A stretch of DNA of 64,000 bases from Pseudarthrobacter sp. IC2-21 (GTDB lineage Bacteria > Actinomycetota > Actinomycetes > Actinomycetales > Micrococcaceae): NCBI RefSeq assembly GCF_034048115.1, contig NZ_CP139145.1:3720001-3784000 (forward strand). Direction: 5' to 3'. The notes under the pieces are model-generated. The model was not told the DNA's origin. It ran no database searches and was given only the letters and a program-made list of their open reading frames with translations. The position numbers were made by a program, and so were the translations under genes. Below, piece by piece: positions 17,801 to 27,588 of this stretch (positions are counted from its first letter, which is position 1; each line of letters starts with the position of its first letter).

Positions 17801-18826
17801 TTAGAGGCCCAGCAGGCTGGACGTGCGTATGACCAGGTGCGGGACGATCGGCTGGTGAACGAAGCCGCCGTTGAAGTCAGGGTCCTCAATACGGTGCAGG
17901 AGCGTTGTGGCCCCCGCGACGCCGATGCCGGAACTGTCCGGATCAACCGTGGTCAGGCCGAGGCGGGGCATGGCGCCGAGCGCGATGTTGTCGTAGCCGG
18001 TGACGGCGACTTCTACGCCGCGTTCATCGGCAGCGGTCATCGCGCCGAGGGCGGCGAGGTCGTTGATGCACGCCAGCGCCGTGGGGCGCTGGTGTTTGGA
18101 CCGCGAGGAACCCAGCGCCCGTTGGGCGGCGACGTAGCCGGACTCCTGGAAGAAGTCGGCTTCGACAATGTGGATGTGGCGGGCCAGCCCGTGTTCTTCC
18201 ATGGCGGCGGAATATCCGTCCACACGTGCCCGGCCAACCGAGCCGCCCAGCCCGCCCAGGTGCGCGATGTTCTCGTGCCCCTGGGCGATCAGGTGCTCCA
18301 CCACCAGGCTCATGCCGAGGGTATCGTCGCTGCGGACCACGTCCGCAGTGTCGATGTAGTCCGGTCCCCCGCCGGCAAAGACGACCGCGCCGCCGGACAC
18401 CGCGCGGTTGAACGGGGCCTTGTCCGGCACGGATCCCACCACCAGCAGGCCCGCCACGCGAAGATCCCTGAAGGCCTGGAGGATGGACTGGTCCACTCCC
18501 CTGCCGGCGGCGGTGACGGCGCTGAAGAGGACAGTGTGGCCGGCTTCTTCGAGGACGGTCCGGGCGGCGTCGGCCACATCAAAGGCCCACGGGTTGTGCA
18601 TGTCGCTGACCAGGACGCCGATGGTTCCGTTGTCCCGGGTTGCCAGGGAGCGGGCTGCGAGGTTCAGCTCATAGCCCATCTCCTCGACAACTTCGAGCAC
18701 CCGCTGACGGCGTTCGTCACTGACGCGGGGTGAGTCGCGCAGGACGAGGGAGACCAAGGATTTGGAGACGCCGGCGCGTTCGGCCACGTCCTTGATCGTG
18801 GGCCGACGGGCGGATGCGGTGGTCAT
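17801..18826 (-). CDS. LacI-family transcriptional regulator of the cyclitol operon
   Basis: A 341-aa LacI-family repressor. HTH residues 9-30 (TIKDVAERAGVSKSLVSLVL), a hinge helix (LNLAARSLA) and a periplasmic-binding-like sensor domain are all present. It starts at ATG 18826. An ATG further out in the same frame lies inside the upstream gene. It is embedded in the operon it probably controls; two LacI-type half-palindromes with a central CG are in the operon promoter (27461-27514). The inducer is presumably a cyclitol or an intermediate. Confidence 0.9.
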   Translation of the reverse strand: MTTASARRPTIKDVAERAGVSKSLVSLVLRDSPRVSDERRQRVLEVVEEMGYELNLAARSLATRDNGTIGVLVSDMHNPWAFDVADAARTVLEEAGHTVLFSAVTAAGRGVDQSILQAFRDLRVAGLLVVGSVPDKAPFNRAVSGGAVVFAGGGPDYIDTADVVRSDDTLGMSLVVEHLIAQGHENIAHLGGLGGSVGRARVDGYSAAMEEHGLARHIHIVEADFFQESGYVAAQRALGSSRSKHQRPTALACINDLAALGAMTAADERGVEVAVTGYDNIALGAMPRLGLTTVDPDSSGIGVAGATTLLHRIEDPDFNGGFVHQPIVPHLVIRTSSLLGL

Positions 18827-18828
18827 CG

Positions 18829-20040
18829 CTACGCCCGCGCTGCCGTGGTGCCGTGGATTTCCTCGATCTTCTGCCACTGGCCGGAGAGCGAGGATGTTTC
18901 GGCGGCGCTGACGATCGCGGCTGCGGAGGCGGCATCGTGGATATTGGAGTTTTCCTGGGCCCCGCCGGCGACGGCGACGAGGAACTTCTTGGCCTCGATC
19001 ACTTTGAGGTCGTCAAAGCCCATGCTGTTGCCGGGTCCCGGCTGGAAGTAGGCATAGTCACCGTGGCGGGGGCTGGCGTTGACCGTGGTGTAGCCCTGCT
19101 CCTCGTTGTTGCGTCCCAGGCAGACTTTGAGTTCGTTCATGCGCTCAAAGTCCCATTTGAGGGAGCCTTCGGTGCCGTAGACCTCAATCTGGTAACCGCA
19201 CTCGGGGCCGACGGCCACGCGGGATGACTCGATGGTGCCGACGGCGCCTGCGCCGACGGCGGACGGGCCGAAGCGGACCAGCGCTGCAGCGTAGTCTTCA
19301 TTCTCGACCTCCCCCATCTCACCGTTTTCAATCACCGCGAAGTGCGTGCCGGATCCCATGGCCAGTTTGGGCCGCTGCGTGTAGACGGTGCTGGTCAGCG
19401 CGGTCACCTCGGCGATGGGTCCGACTACATACTGGCACAGGTCGGTGGCGTGGCTGAACAGGTCGGCCAGCACGCCGGTCCCGGCGAGTTTCCGGTCGAA
19501 GCGCCAGGACAGGGCACCGTTGGGCTCGGAGGCGTAGCCGGAGAAGAATACGGCGCGGACGTTGGTGATCCGGCCCAGGCGGCCCTCGGCAACCAGCTTC
19601 CGCGCATGCTCCACTGCCGGGGCGTGGCGGTAGTTATAGCCGATGGACGTGACGACGCCGGCTTCAACGGCGGCTTCCTCAACGGCTGCGGTTTCCTGGT
19701 AGCCGCGTCCGACGGGCTTTTCGATCCAGAAGTGCTTTCCTGCTTTGGCGGCGGCGATGCCGATTTCAGCGTGCAGGAAGTTGGGGGCGCAGATGGAGAC
19801 AACGTCCACATCGGGGTGGTTCAGGACATCGTGGTAGTCGGTGGTGCCTTCCGCGAAGCCCAGGACATCGCGGGCATAGTCCACGCGTCCGGGCGCCGTG
19901 TCGGCAGCAATGACGAGCTTGGTCTTCAGGCCAAGTTCCGGGTAGGCGTACGGGACGGTTTGGTAGGCACGGGAGTGGAGCTTACCCATCCAGCCGACAC
20001 TGATAAGGCCGACGCCGATGGTGCGGGATTCTGCGTTCAC
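18829..20040 (-). CDS. Gfo/Idh/MocA-family oxidoreductase
   Basis: A 403-aa protein from GTG 20040, preceded by AAAGGA; the frame extends further upstream but through the neighbouring aldolase gene. The Rossmann motif is GLISVGWMGKLHSRAY and the conserved EKP sits in FWIEKPVGRGY. A long C-terminal domain (with NSMGFDDLKVIEAKKFL near the end) is typical of the larger IolX/IolW-like dehydrogenases. It overlaps nothing but lies 2 nt from the LacI gene. It may oxidise a second inositol stereoisomer. Confidence 0.83.
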   Translation of the reverse strand: MNAESRTIGVGLISVGWMGKLHSRAYQTVPYAYPELGLKTKLVIAADTAPGRVDYARDVLGFAEGTTDYHDVLNHPDVDVVSICAPNFLHAEIGIAAAKAGKHFWIEKPVGRGYQETAAVEEAAVEAGVVTSIGYNYRHAPAVEHARKLVAEGRLGRITNVRAVFFSGYASEPNGALSWRFDRKLAGTGVLADLFSHATDLCQYVVGPIAEVTALTSTVYTQRPKLAMGSGTHFAVIENGEMGEVENEDYAAALVRFGPSAVGAGAVGTIESSRVAVGPECGYQIEVYGTEGSLKWDFERMNELKVCLGRNNEEQGYTTVNASPRHGDYAYFQPGPGNSMGFDDLKVIEAKKFLVAVAGGAQENSNIHDAASAAAIVSAAETSSLSGQWQKIEEIHGTTAARA

Positions 20041-20068
20041 GTTCTTGCTTTCCTTTGCTGGTAATGAG

Positions 20069-20857
20069 TCAGTTGCGGGCGGTGTCGAAGGCGTCGCGGA
20101 ACGCCGCCGCCATGATGGTGGAGTCCGAGCCGATGGCCACGAACCGGAAGCCCTGGCGGACGTATTTGGCGGCTCCCATGCCGTCCACGGCAAGGATTCC
20201 GGCCGCTTTGTTGTGCAGTTGGGCCGCCGCGACGACCCGTTGCAGGGCCTCCTGGAAGACGCTGCTGTCCAGCTGCAGCGGGACCCCGAGGGCGTAGGAC
20301 AGATCCAGGGGTCCGACGAAGAGGACGTCGACGCCGTCCTGGGCGGCGATCTCTTCAACTGATTCCAGCGCCGCCAGGGTTTCGATCTGGATGACTCCCA
20401 GGCTTTCCTGCTGCGGTTCGGTCAGCGTCCGCCGGTCCATCCCCCAGCGGCAGGAGCGGTTGTAGGTGGCCACGCCACGGTCCCCCTGCGGCGGATACAG
20501 CATGTGCTTCACCGATTCCGCTGCCTGGTCCACGGTGTCCAGCCGCGGCACCATGACCCCGGCGGCGCCCTGGTCCAATACCCTGCCGATGCGGATGCGG
20601 TCACCGGATTCGACCCGCACAATGGTGGGGACGCCGTAGCTGCCGGCGGCAACAACACCGTCGCGGACTGCGTCTTCGCCTCCGGAGCCGTGTTCGAGGT
20701 CGATCAGGATCCAGTCGGCGCCGGCCGCGGCACAGACCTCTGCCGCCGTCGCCGATGACATTCCGACGAAAGTGCCGATGGTGGTGTCACCGGCGGAAAG
20801 CCGGCGGCGAAGCTGACCTGCGTCCAGGGGTCCTGAAATCATGGGCTCGTTGCTCAT
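20069..20857 (-). CDS. HpcH/HpaI-family aldolase
   Basis: A 262-aa class II pyruvate-type aldolase. The start at ATG 20857 overlaps the iolD stop by 4 nt (ATGA). Motifs: IDLEHGSGG (metal and substrate loop), VMVPRLDT, and QIETLAALESVEEIA with the metal-binding Glu. The family cleaves 2-keto-3-deoxy acids to pyruvate or malonyl-type fragments plus an aldehyde. No iolC kinase or iolJ phospho-aldolase is in this operon, so this enzyme may cleave an unphosphorylated deoxyketo acid instead; that is an inference. Confidence 0.87.
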   Translation of the reverse strand: MSNEPMISGPLDAGQLRRRLSAGDTTIGTFVGMSSATAAEVCAAAGADWILIDLEHGSGGEDAVRDGVVAAGSYGVPTIVRVESGDRIRIGRVLDQGAAGVMVPRLDTVDQAAESVKHMLYPPQGDRGVATYNRSCRWGMDRRTLTEPQQESLGVIQIETLAALESVEEIAAQDGVDVLFVGPLDLSYALGVPLQLDSSVFQEALQRVVAAAQLHNKAAGILAVDGMGAAKYVRQGFRFVAIGSDSTIMAAAFRDAFDTARN

Positions 20858-22803
20858 CCGAACCACCGCTGGCTGCCGCGTGCCTTCTCATAGTCGGAAC
20901 GGAGCGTGCGGACCCATTCCTGCCCGGAGACTTCCGCGGGGGCAACGTCCCACCAGACGTCGCCGCCGGGCAGGTCCACGTGGGGCACCGTGGGTACCAC
21001 AATCACTACCGGGCCCTGAGTTTCCCTGGTCGAGGACAGTGCCTCCCGGACTTCGGCCGCGGAGGTGGCGCGGATGGCCAGCGCACCGAGGCCTTCGGCG
21101 ATCTGCCGCAGGTCCACCTTGAGGTAGTCGCCGTCGAGCCGTGCCTTGGGCGCGTCCGCGGCCGCAACGCTGCCGCCGGTGGTGCGGTAGCGGAACTCGT
21201 TGCCGAATTCCTTGCCCGTGCGGTTCATCTGGAGCCGGTGGATGACCTGGTAGCCGTGGTTCTCCGAGACGATGATGGTGACGTTCAGGCCTTCCTGTGC
21301 CGCGGTGAGGATCTCCGTGGGTGCCATCAGGAACGTGCCGTCGCCGATGAAGGTGACCACCCGGTTGTCGTTGTTGCCTTCGGCCAGGCGGACGCCCATG
21401 CCCGCGGCGATTTCGTAGCCCATGCAGGAGAACCCGAATTCCAGGTGGCAGTTGCGGTTGCCGGTGGCGTCCCAGACCTTCTGCAGGTCCCCGGGCGCAC
21501 CGCCGGCAGCGGCGATCACGGTGTCGCCGGAGCGTGCGTGTTCCTGCATCAGCCCGATCAGCTGCGGCTGGGTGAGTACGGCTTCGGTGATGGGCGCGTC
21601 CGGGTGGGCCTCGGGGCTGTAGGCGGTGTCGGCGTCGAGCCATTCGGACCGGATGGGTGCCCACGCGGCCTTCTCGGCCTGGACGGTGTCCTGCCAGGCT
21701 TCGCTGGTGCTGTGTCCCTCCAATGCCTGGGCCAGGGCTTCGAGTCCGAGCCGCGCGTCGGCGAGGATCCCGGTGGCGCCCTGCTTGCGGGTGTCGGCGT
21801 CCACGATGTTCAAGGACGCGAACCGGACCTCGGGGTTCTCGAAGATGGACTGCGAGCCGGTGGCGAAGTCGGTGAGCCTGGTTCCGACGTTCAGGACCAG
21901 GTCAGCCTGCTTGACGAGCGTGTTGGAGGCGAAGTTGCCTTCCAGTCCCACACCGCCCACCTGCCACCATTCGTCCTTGGTGACCGCACCCTTGCCGCCG
22001 AAGGTTTCCACTACGGGAATTCCCACCTGTCCGGCCAGCGCTTCAAGCGCCGCGTGGGCGTCGGAGTAGTGGATCCCGCCGCCGGCGATAATCACCGGAC
22101 GTTCAGCCGAGCGGATGAGCCGCGCGACGTCGTCGACCTCTTCAGGATCCGGCAGTGGCCGGCGGATCTTCCAGTCGCGCGGTTCGAAGAATTCGGCCGG
22201 GAAGTCGTAGGCGTGGGACTGCACGTCCTGGGGCAACGAAATGACCACGGCACCGGTATCGGTGGGGCTGGTCAGCACACGCATGGCCTGGGGCAGCGCG
22301 GTCAGGAGCTGCTCCGGGCGGGTGATCCTGTCGAAGAAGCGTGACACGGGCCGGAACGCGTCGTTGACGGTGGCATCAGCCTCGATGGGGTGCTCGAGTT
22401 GCTGCAGAACGGGGCCCTGATGCCGCGTTGCATACGTGTCTCCGGGAAGGAGCAGAAGCGGGAGCCTGTTCACTGTTGCCAGCCCGGCAGCGGTGACAAG
22501 GTTGAGGGCACCCGGGCCGATGGAGGCGGTCACGGCGAGGACGGCCTGGCGCCGGCTGGCCTTGGCGTAGGCCGTGGAAATGTGGGCCATGTACTGTTCG
22601 TGGCGGCCCTGGATGAAGGGCATGTCATTGGCCAGTTCGTCGAATGCCTGACCGAGGCCGGCCACGTTGCCGTGCCCGAAGATGCCCAGGGCGGCCGGCA
22701 CCAGACGGCGCCTGACGCCGTCCGCAACGGAGTGCTGGACCGACAGGTATTTGATGAGGGCCTGGGCTGTGGTGAGCCTGATGGTCTGTGAGTTAGTGGT
22801 CAT
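20854..22803 (-). CDS. iolD: 3D-(3,5/4)-trihydroxycyclohexane-1,2-dione hydrolase (ThDP-dependent)
   Basis: A 649-aa thiamine-diphosphate enzyme. The N-terminal domain has the activating glutamate in GRHEQYMAH. The C-terminal ThDP motif runs GDGTFLM...ENHGYQ. The long size and the N-terminus (FGHGNVAGLGQAF) separate IolD from acetolactate synthases. It opens the inositol-derived diketone ring to 5-deoxy-glucuronate. This gene is the strongest evidence that the operon degrades a cyclitol. Confidence 0.92.
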   Translation of the reverse strand: MTTNSQTIRLTTAQALIKYLSVQHSVADGVRRRLVPAALGIFGHGNVAGLGQAFDELANDMPFIQGRHEQYMAHISTAYAKASRRQAVLAVTASIGPGALNLVTAAGLATVNRLPLLLLPGDTYATRHQGPVLQQLEHPIEADATVNDAFRPVSRFFDRITRPEQLLTALPQAMRVLTSPTDTGAVVISLPQDVQSHAYDFPAEFFEPRDWKIRRPLPDPEEVDDVARLIRSAERPVIIAGGGIHYSDAHAALEALAGQVGIPVVETFGGKGAVTKDEWWQVGGVGLEGNFASNTLVKQADLVLNVGTRLTDFATGSQSIFENPEVRFASLNIVDADTRKQGATGILADARLGLEALAQALEGHSTSEAWQDTVQAEKAAWAPIRSEWLDADTAYSPEAHPDAPITEAVLTQPQLIGLMQEHARSGDTVIAAAGGAPGDLQKVWDATGNRNCHLEFGFSCMGYEIAAGMGVRLAEGNNDNRVVTFIGDGTFLMAPTEILTAAQEGLNVTIIVSENHGYQVIHRLQMNRTGKEFGNEFRYRTTGGSVAAADAPKARLDGDYLKVDLRQIAEGLGALAIRATSAAEVREALSSTRETQGPVVIVVPTVPHVDLPGGDVWWDVAPAEVSGQEWVRTLRSDYEKARGSQRWFG

Positions 22804-22829
22804 TGCCTTATTCCAAGTCGGGTGGTGGG

Positions 22830-24260
22830 TTACCAGGGGCGTCCGTGCAGAATGACCGTCTTTTCTTCGGTCATTTCAGTCACTGCGGAGCGGACGCCTT
22901 CCTTGCCGATGCCGCTGCCCTTGAGTCCTCCATAGGGCATCAGGTCGGCCCGCCACAGGGGCGTCCAGTTGATGTGGATGTTCCCGGCGTCGATCTGGCG
23001 CATGGCCCGGATGCTGCCGGAGACATCGCTGGTGAAGATCCCGGCGCCGAGCCCGTACTCGTTGTCGTTGGCCATGGCGATGGCCGACTCGATGTCCGTT
23101 GCAGAGGAAACCGCGACGGCGGGACCAAACAGTTCGTTCCGGCTCAGCGGGGAGCGGGGGTCGACGCCGGCAACAACGGCAGGGGTGAGTACGGCGCCAT
23201 CGCGGTCTCCGCCGGTCAGCACTTTGGCGCCCGAGTTCCGCGCCTCGCCGATGGAGGTGTGGACGCGGATTGCTTCCTCTTCGGAGATCAGCGACCCGAG
23301 CCGGGTATCGGCTTCCTTCGGGTTTCCGACAGCGATGGCTTCCACCTTCGGCACCAGCGCGTCCAGGAAGTCCGCTTCGACGCGGCGGTCAACGATGACC
23401 CGCTGCACTGAGATGCAGACCTGGCCGGCGTTGATGAAGCCTCCCGCCGCCACTGCGCTGGAGGCCAGTTCAAGGTCCGCGTCCGGAAGGATGATCACGG
23501 GGCAGGAAGCGCCGAGCTCCAGGGACAGTTTCTTGATTCCGGCGATGGAGCTGATCCGGGTGCCGGTAGCGGTGGATCCGGTGAAGGAGACCTTCCGCAC
23601 CCGGGGATCGGTCACCAGCACATCGCCCAGGGTGCTGCCGGGGCCGGTCAGCACGGACAGGGCTTCCGGCGGCAGGCCGGCGTCGACAAAGCACTCCGCC
23701 AGTTTCAGCGCCGTCAGCGGCGTGGAACGGGCTGGCTTAAGCACAACGGCGTTACCGGCGGCCAGCGCCGGTGCGATTTTGTGCAGCACCAACAGGGCGG
23801 GGTAGTTGAACGGGGTGATGGCAACAACGATGCCCACGGGCTGGCGCAGGGTGAAGCCGATCTTGTCCAGCCCGGTGCCGGCGTTGGCATCCAGCGGAAG
23901 AGTGGAGCCGTACAGCTGGCTTCCCTCGTAGGCGGCAAGGCGGATGATGTTTCCCGACCTCCCGGCTTCACCCCGGGCCTCCGTGATCGGTTTCCCGGTT
24001 TCCGCGCTGATGGCCTGGGCGATGTCCTCGGCACGCTCATCGGCCAGGGCAGCCGCCCGCAGGAGAATGTCCACCCGCTGATGCGCCGGCGTGGACCGCT
24101 GGAGGTGGGCGCCGATCTCGGCCCGGTCGAGGGCGGCCTGGGCGTCCTGGACCGTGGCGACAGGAACCGTGTCAATGATCCGGCCGTCGAAGGGTGACCG
24201 GACGTCCTCGATCCTGCCGTCGGCGGCGCCGCGCCAGGTTCCGGCGATTAGCATGTGCAT
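22830..24260 (-). CDS. NAD(P)-dependent aldehyde dehydrogenase
   Basis: A 476-aa classical ALDH; ATG 24260 has GGAG 6 nt upstream, and the longer frame to 24422 runs into the ABC gene. Catalytic Cys282 is in GQVCIS, Glu248 in LELGA, and Asn152 in PFNYP. It keeps the general-base Glu, unlike IolA, so it makes a free acid. Similar to glyceraldehyde/succinate-semialdehyde-type ALDHs. It probably oxidises an aldehyde product of the aldolase step. Confidence 0.88.
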   Translation of the reverse strand: MHMLIAGTWRGAADGRIEDVRSPFDGRIIDTVPVATVQDAQAALDRAEIGAHLQRSTPAHQRVDILLRAAALADERAEDIAQAISAETGKPITEARGEAGRSGNIIRLAAYEGSQLYGSTLPLDANAGTGLDKIGFTLRQPVGIVVAITPFNYPALLVLHKIAPALAAGNAVVLKPARSTPLTALKLAECFVDAGLPPEALSVLTGPGSTLGDVLVTDPRVRKVSFTGSTATGTRISSIAGIKKLSLELGASCPVIILPDADLELASSAVAAGGFINAGQVCISVQRVIVDRRVEADFLDALVPKVEAIAVGNPKEADTRLGSLISEEEAIRVHTSIGEARNSGAKVLTGGDRDGAVLTPAVVAGVDPRSPLSRNELFGPAVAVSSATDIESAIAMANDNEYGLGAGIFTSDVSGSIRAMRQIDAGNIHINWTPLWRADLMPYGGLKGSGIGKEGVRSAVTEMTEEKTVILHGRPW

Positions 24261-24291
24261 GGTTGCTCCATCTGGTTGTAGACGTTGGCGC

Positions 24292-25218
24292 TCAGTGGCG
24301 CTTGGTGGTGCTTTCGTGGCTGGCGTCGGTGACGTCGGCGACTTCGGCCTGGACTTCCTTGAGTGCCTCGTTGTGGCCGCCGAGTTGTTCGAGTTCGTGG
24401 GCGAGTTCGGCGAGTTCGGCACCGCCGGCCATCTGGGCGGTGAGTTCGTCCAGGGTGATGTCTTTTTTGTCGTAGTAGCCGATTGACTTGCCGCGCTTGA
24501 GCAGCAGGAACCGGTCCCCCACGGGAAAGGCGTGGTGCGGGTTGTGGGTGATGAAGATGACCCCGAGGCCCCGGTCGCGGGCCTGCAGGATGTAGCGCAG
24601 GACCACGCCGGACTGCTTCACACCCAGGGCCGCCGTCGGCTCGTCCAGGATCAGGACCTTCGCACCGAAGTACACGGCCCGGGCAATCGCCACACACTGG
24701 CGCTCACCGCCGGAGAGCTGCCCGATGGGCTGCTCCACATCCCGCAGGTCAATGCCCATGTCCGCGAGTTCCTTCTTGGTGATGTCCTTCATCTGCTGGA
24801 CATCCAGGCTCTTGAACGGCCCGAACCCGGAAGTCAGTTCCGAACCGAGGAAGAAGTTCCGCCAGATCGGCATCAGGGGCACCACGGCCAGGTCCTGGTA
24901 GACCGTGGCGATCCCGACGTCGAGGGCATCACGGGGCGAACTGAACTTCCGTTCCTCACCCATAATGTTCAGCACGCCCTCGTCATGCTGGTGCAAGCCG
25001 GCGATGATTTTGATCAGCGTGGACTTCCCGGCGCCGTTATCTCCCAGCACGCAGGTGACACGGCCGTTATCCACCGCCATGGTCACATCACTCAAGGCGA
25101 TGATATTCCCGTAGTGCTTGCCCACGCCCTCCAGGGAGAGCAGGTGGACCGGGGTGTGGGTCAGCGGATCCGTTTCATTGTGCAGCAGGGTCTGCTGGTC
25201 GATCTGATTGGCGTTCAT
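24292..25218 (-). CDS. Sugar/cyclitol ABC transporter ATP-binding protein
   Basis: A 308-aa single-NBD ATPase; ATG 25218 has GGAGAGA just upstream. Walker [10 protein letters not shown] (59-67), signature LSGGERQ, Walker [11 protein letters not shown] and the switch His in FITHN are all present. It is shorter than RbsA-type (about 500 aa, two NBDs) and matches the single-domain FrcA-like group. The C-terminal 40 residues are charged and His/Glu-rich. It energises the permease (25233) with the binding protein (26349). Confidence 0.92.
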   Translation of the reverse strand: MNANQIDQQTLLHNETDPLTHTPVHLLSLEGVGKHYGNIIALSDVTMAVDNGRVTCVLGDNGAGKSTLIKIIAGLHQHDEGVLNIMGEERKFSSPRDALDVGIATVYQDLAVVPLMPIWRNFFLGSELTSGFGPFKSLDVQQMKDITKKELADMGIDLRDVEQPIGQLSGGERQCVAIARAVYFGAKVLILDEPTAALGVKQSGVVLRYILQARDRGLGVIFITHNPHHAFPVGDRFLLLKRGKSIGYYDKKDITLDELTAQMAGGAELAELAHELEQLGGHNEALKEVQAEVADVTDASHESTTKRH

Positions 25219-25232
25219 TCTCTCCGGCCCCT

Positions 25233-26294
25233 TTACTTGAGTTCCGCGCGGCGCTTGACGATGAGGTTCACGATGGTGGCCAGCAGCAGCATCAGGCCCA
25301 GGAAGAACTTGAACCAGTCCGGGTTCCACTGCGCATACACGATGCCCTTGTTGGCCATGCCGAAGATGAACGCGCCGATCGCGCCGCCCACCGCCGAGCC
25401 GTAGCCGCCGGTCAGCAGGCAGCCGCCGATCACCGCGGCGATGATGTACAGGAACTCGTTGCCCACACCCTCACCTGACTGCACCGCATCGAAGGCGAAG
25501 AGGTTGTGCATGCCCAGGATCCAGCCGCAAAAACCCACTGCCATGAACAGGCCGATCTTGGTCTTGGTGACGGGGACGCCCACGGCGCGGGCAGCGTTCG
25601 CGTCGCCGCCGGCCGCGAAGATCCAGTTGCCCACCTTCGTGCGCAGCAGCACCCACGAGGCCACCGCGACCAGGATGATCCAGAAAAACACGGTGATCTT
25701 GACCTCGACGCCACCCACACTGATCGAGGAAGCAAACACCGCCCGGGCCGAGTCGAAACCGTCCAGCTTCGAAATCGACGGGGAAGAGACCGAGCCGCCG
25801 ATCAGCCGGGTCAGGGCCAGGTTCAGGCCGGTCAGCATTAGGAACGTCGCCAGGGTCACGATGAAGCTGGGCAGCTTCGTTTTGATCAGGATCCAGCCGT
25901 TAATAAACCCGATCCCGAGCGAAACGACGAGCGCCAGCACCACACCGACCCACGCATTCATCGAGAAATTCCAGCTAAACAGGGACGCCGTCAGAGCCGA
26001 GGAAATCACCGCGACGCCGGTCGAAAGGTCGAACTCGCCGCCGATCATCAGCAGCGATACCCCCACCGCCATGATCCCGATCGTGGAACTGCCATACAGG
26101 ATGGTCGCCAACGCGTTCGGCTGGGTGAAGGTCTGCGACACCAACGCGAAGAAGATAAAAAGAACCACAGCTCCTACGAGCGCCCCCACCTCCGGACGGC
26201 CCAAAAGCTTCTGGAACGGGCTACGTTGCCCCACGCGCTCATCGGGCGCCGGTGTTTTGGTCGTTGTCTTAGTTTTTGTCTGGGTGATGGTCAT
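25233..26294 (-). CDS. Sugar/cyclitol ABC transporter permease
   Basis: A 353-aa membrane protein of the ribose/fructose (RbsC/FrcC) permease family with about 9-10 hydrophobic segments. Family loops are clear: [31 protein letters not shown]. The N-terminal 20 residues are Thr/Lys-rich and cytosolic. It lies 14 nt upstream of the ATPase gene in the same operon. Confidence 0.92.
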   Translation of the reverse strand: MTITQTKTKTTTKTPAPDERVGQRSPFQKLLGRPEVGALVGAVVLFIFFALVSQTFTQPNALATILYGSSTIGIMAVGVSLLMIGGEFDLSTGVAVISSALTASLFSWNFSMNAWVGVVLALVVSLGIGFINGWILIKTKLPSFIVTLATFLMLTGLNLALTRLIGGSVSSPSISKLDGFDSARAVFASSISVGGVEVKITVFFWIILVAVASWVLLRTKVGNWIFAAGGDANAARAVGVPVTKTKIGLFMAVGFCGWILGMHNLFAFDAVQSGEGVGNEFLYIIAAVIGGCLLTGGYGSAVGGAIGAFIFGMANKGIVYAQWNPDWFKFFLGLMLLLATIVNLIVKRRAELK

Positions 26295-26348
26295 AATAAT
26301 TCTCCTTGCTGCCGGACCGGCGCGGGGCCGGCCCGGCCAGCGGGATTG

Positions 26349-27341
26349 TTAGCGAATGCCCTGTTGGACGTACTTGAGCACGTCGGAGATGTTGGACTTG
26401 TCCACGATGGCGGGGCCGGTCAGAACCGCTTGTCCGCCGCCAACTTTGAAGCCACCGCGCTTGTTCTGCCACACCGCATCCACTGCCAGGTAACCCTGCA
26501 AGTAGGGCTGCTGATCCACCGTGAAGAGAACCTTGCCGTCGTTGATCGCCTGAGCCAGTGCAGGGTTAAGGTCGAAGCTCGCCACTTTGATCGAGCTGTT
26601 CGCGTCTGTCACTGCTTTCAGCAGCGTGACTGTGTACGGGGCGCCGAGACCGATGATCACATCGGCGTCCTTGGAGGCCTGGAGCTTAGCCGTCGCAGTG
26701 GACTGGACCGAGGTCATGTCCTTGCCGTCAACGTAGAGAATTTCGGTGGCCGGGACCTTGGCCTTCACGCCCGCGCACCGCTGTTCAAGCTGCACCTGAC
26801 CCTGCGCCATGATGACGCAGATCGGATGCTTGTAACCGTCTGCGGCCAGCTTGGAACCCACCGCTTCACCGGCCAGGTTCTCGTTGGAGCCAAAGTGGGT
26901 AAAGGCGCCCAACTGTGCAGAGACATCCCCGCCGGCGTTGAAGCTGACCAGCGGTATGCCCGCGTCAGCAGCCTTCTTCATCACGTCCTTCATAGCGCCC
27001 GGGTTGGCGATGGTGACCGCGATGCCGTCAACCTTCTGGTCGATGGCCTGCTGGACCAGCTGCGCCTGCCGGCCGGCCTCGGAATCATTTGTGTACAGAA
27101 TCTCGACGTTGTCCTTCGCCGCGGCTTCCTCCGCACCCTTGCGCACGATATCCCAGAACGTATCGCCCGCCTCGGCATGGGTAATGAGGGCCACCTTGAT
27201 GCGGTCCGTGCCGGCGACCTGGCCGCCGCCCCCGGTCGATGCCGGTTCGGTCTTGCCGCCACCGGCCGAGCATGCCGCCAGCGTCAGAAGCGGAACAATG
27301 GCGAGGGCCATAGCGCCCCGGTGCCAGTTAATTTTTGCCAC
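26349..27341 (-). CDS. Sugar/cyclitol ABC transporter substrate-binding lipoprotein
   Basis: A 330-aa binding protein. The GTG 27341 start has GAAGGAG 7 nt upstream; an N-terminal extension to 27515 is an open frame only. The signal peptide ends in lipobox LAAC (Cys24). The rest is a type-I periplasmic binding fold of the ribose/galactose class (VALITHAEAGDTFWDIVRKG; PLVSFNAGGD). It is the first gene of the 14-gene leftward operon. An inositol or related cyclitol is the likely ligand given the downstream genes. Confidence 0.92.
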   Translation of the reverse strand: MAKINWHRGAMALAIVPLLTLAACSAGGGKTEPASTGGGGQVAGTDRIKVALITHAEAGDTFWDIVRKGAEEAAAKDNVEILYTNDSEAGRQAQLVQQAIDQKVDGIAVTIANPGAMKDVMKKAADAGIPLVSFNAGGDVSAQLGAFTHFGSNENLAGEAVGSKLAADGYKHPICVIMAQGQVQLEQRCAGVKAKVPATEILYVDGKDMTSVQSTATAKLQASKDADVIIGLGAPYTVTLLKAVTDANSSIKVASFDLNPALAQAINDGKVLFTVDQQPYLQGYLAVDAVWQNKRGGFKVGGGQAVLTGPAIVDKSNISDVLKYVQQGIR

Positions 27342-27442
27342 GTGAAATCTCCTTCGATTCGCGCAATATTCGACCGTCGGGAACGCTTCGGGCCCATGGT
27401 TCTGAGTGGCGCGAAAACGGAGGTCGTTGATCATGAACGGCT

Positions 27443-27514
27443 GTGATCCACATCGCTTTGTGGAACGGTCCAACTCTAGAATGCGCCGTTTGCAGAAGTC
27501 AATAGACCGTTCCA
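27443..27514. promoter_or_regulatory. Divergent promoter region with two LacI-type operators
   Basis: TGGAACGGTCCA at 27461-27472 is a near-palindrome with the central CG of LacI-family sites. TGGAACGGTCTA occurs on the minus strand at 27503-27514. The 9-nt core GGAACGGTC is exact in both. A CRP-like box with one mismatch (GTGA-N6-TCGC, 27443-27456) lies beside them. The site is between the divergent binding-protein gene and the TIM-barrel gene at 27589. Confidence 0.55.
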
Positions 27515-27588
27515 ATAATCTGTGATTTCATGATTGTGCGCCTTCATTTACCTCGCGAGGCGGACCTCATGTGCTTCGAAGGAGAACA

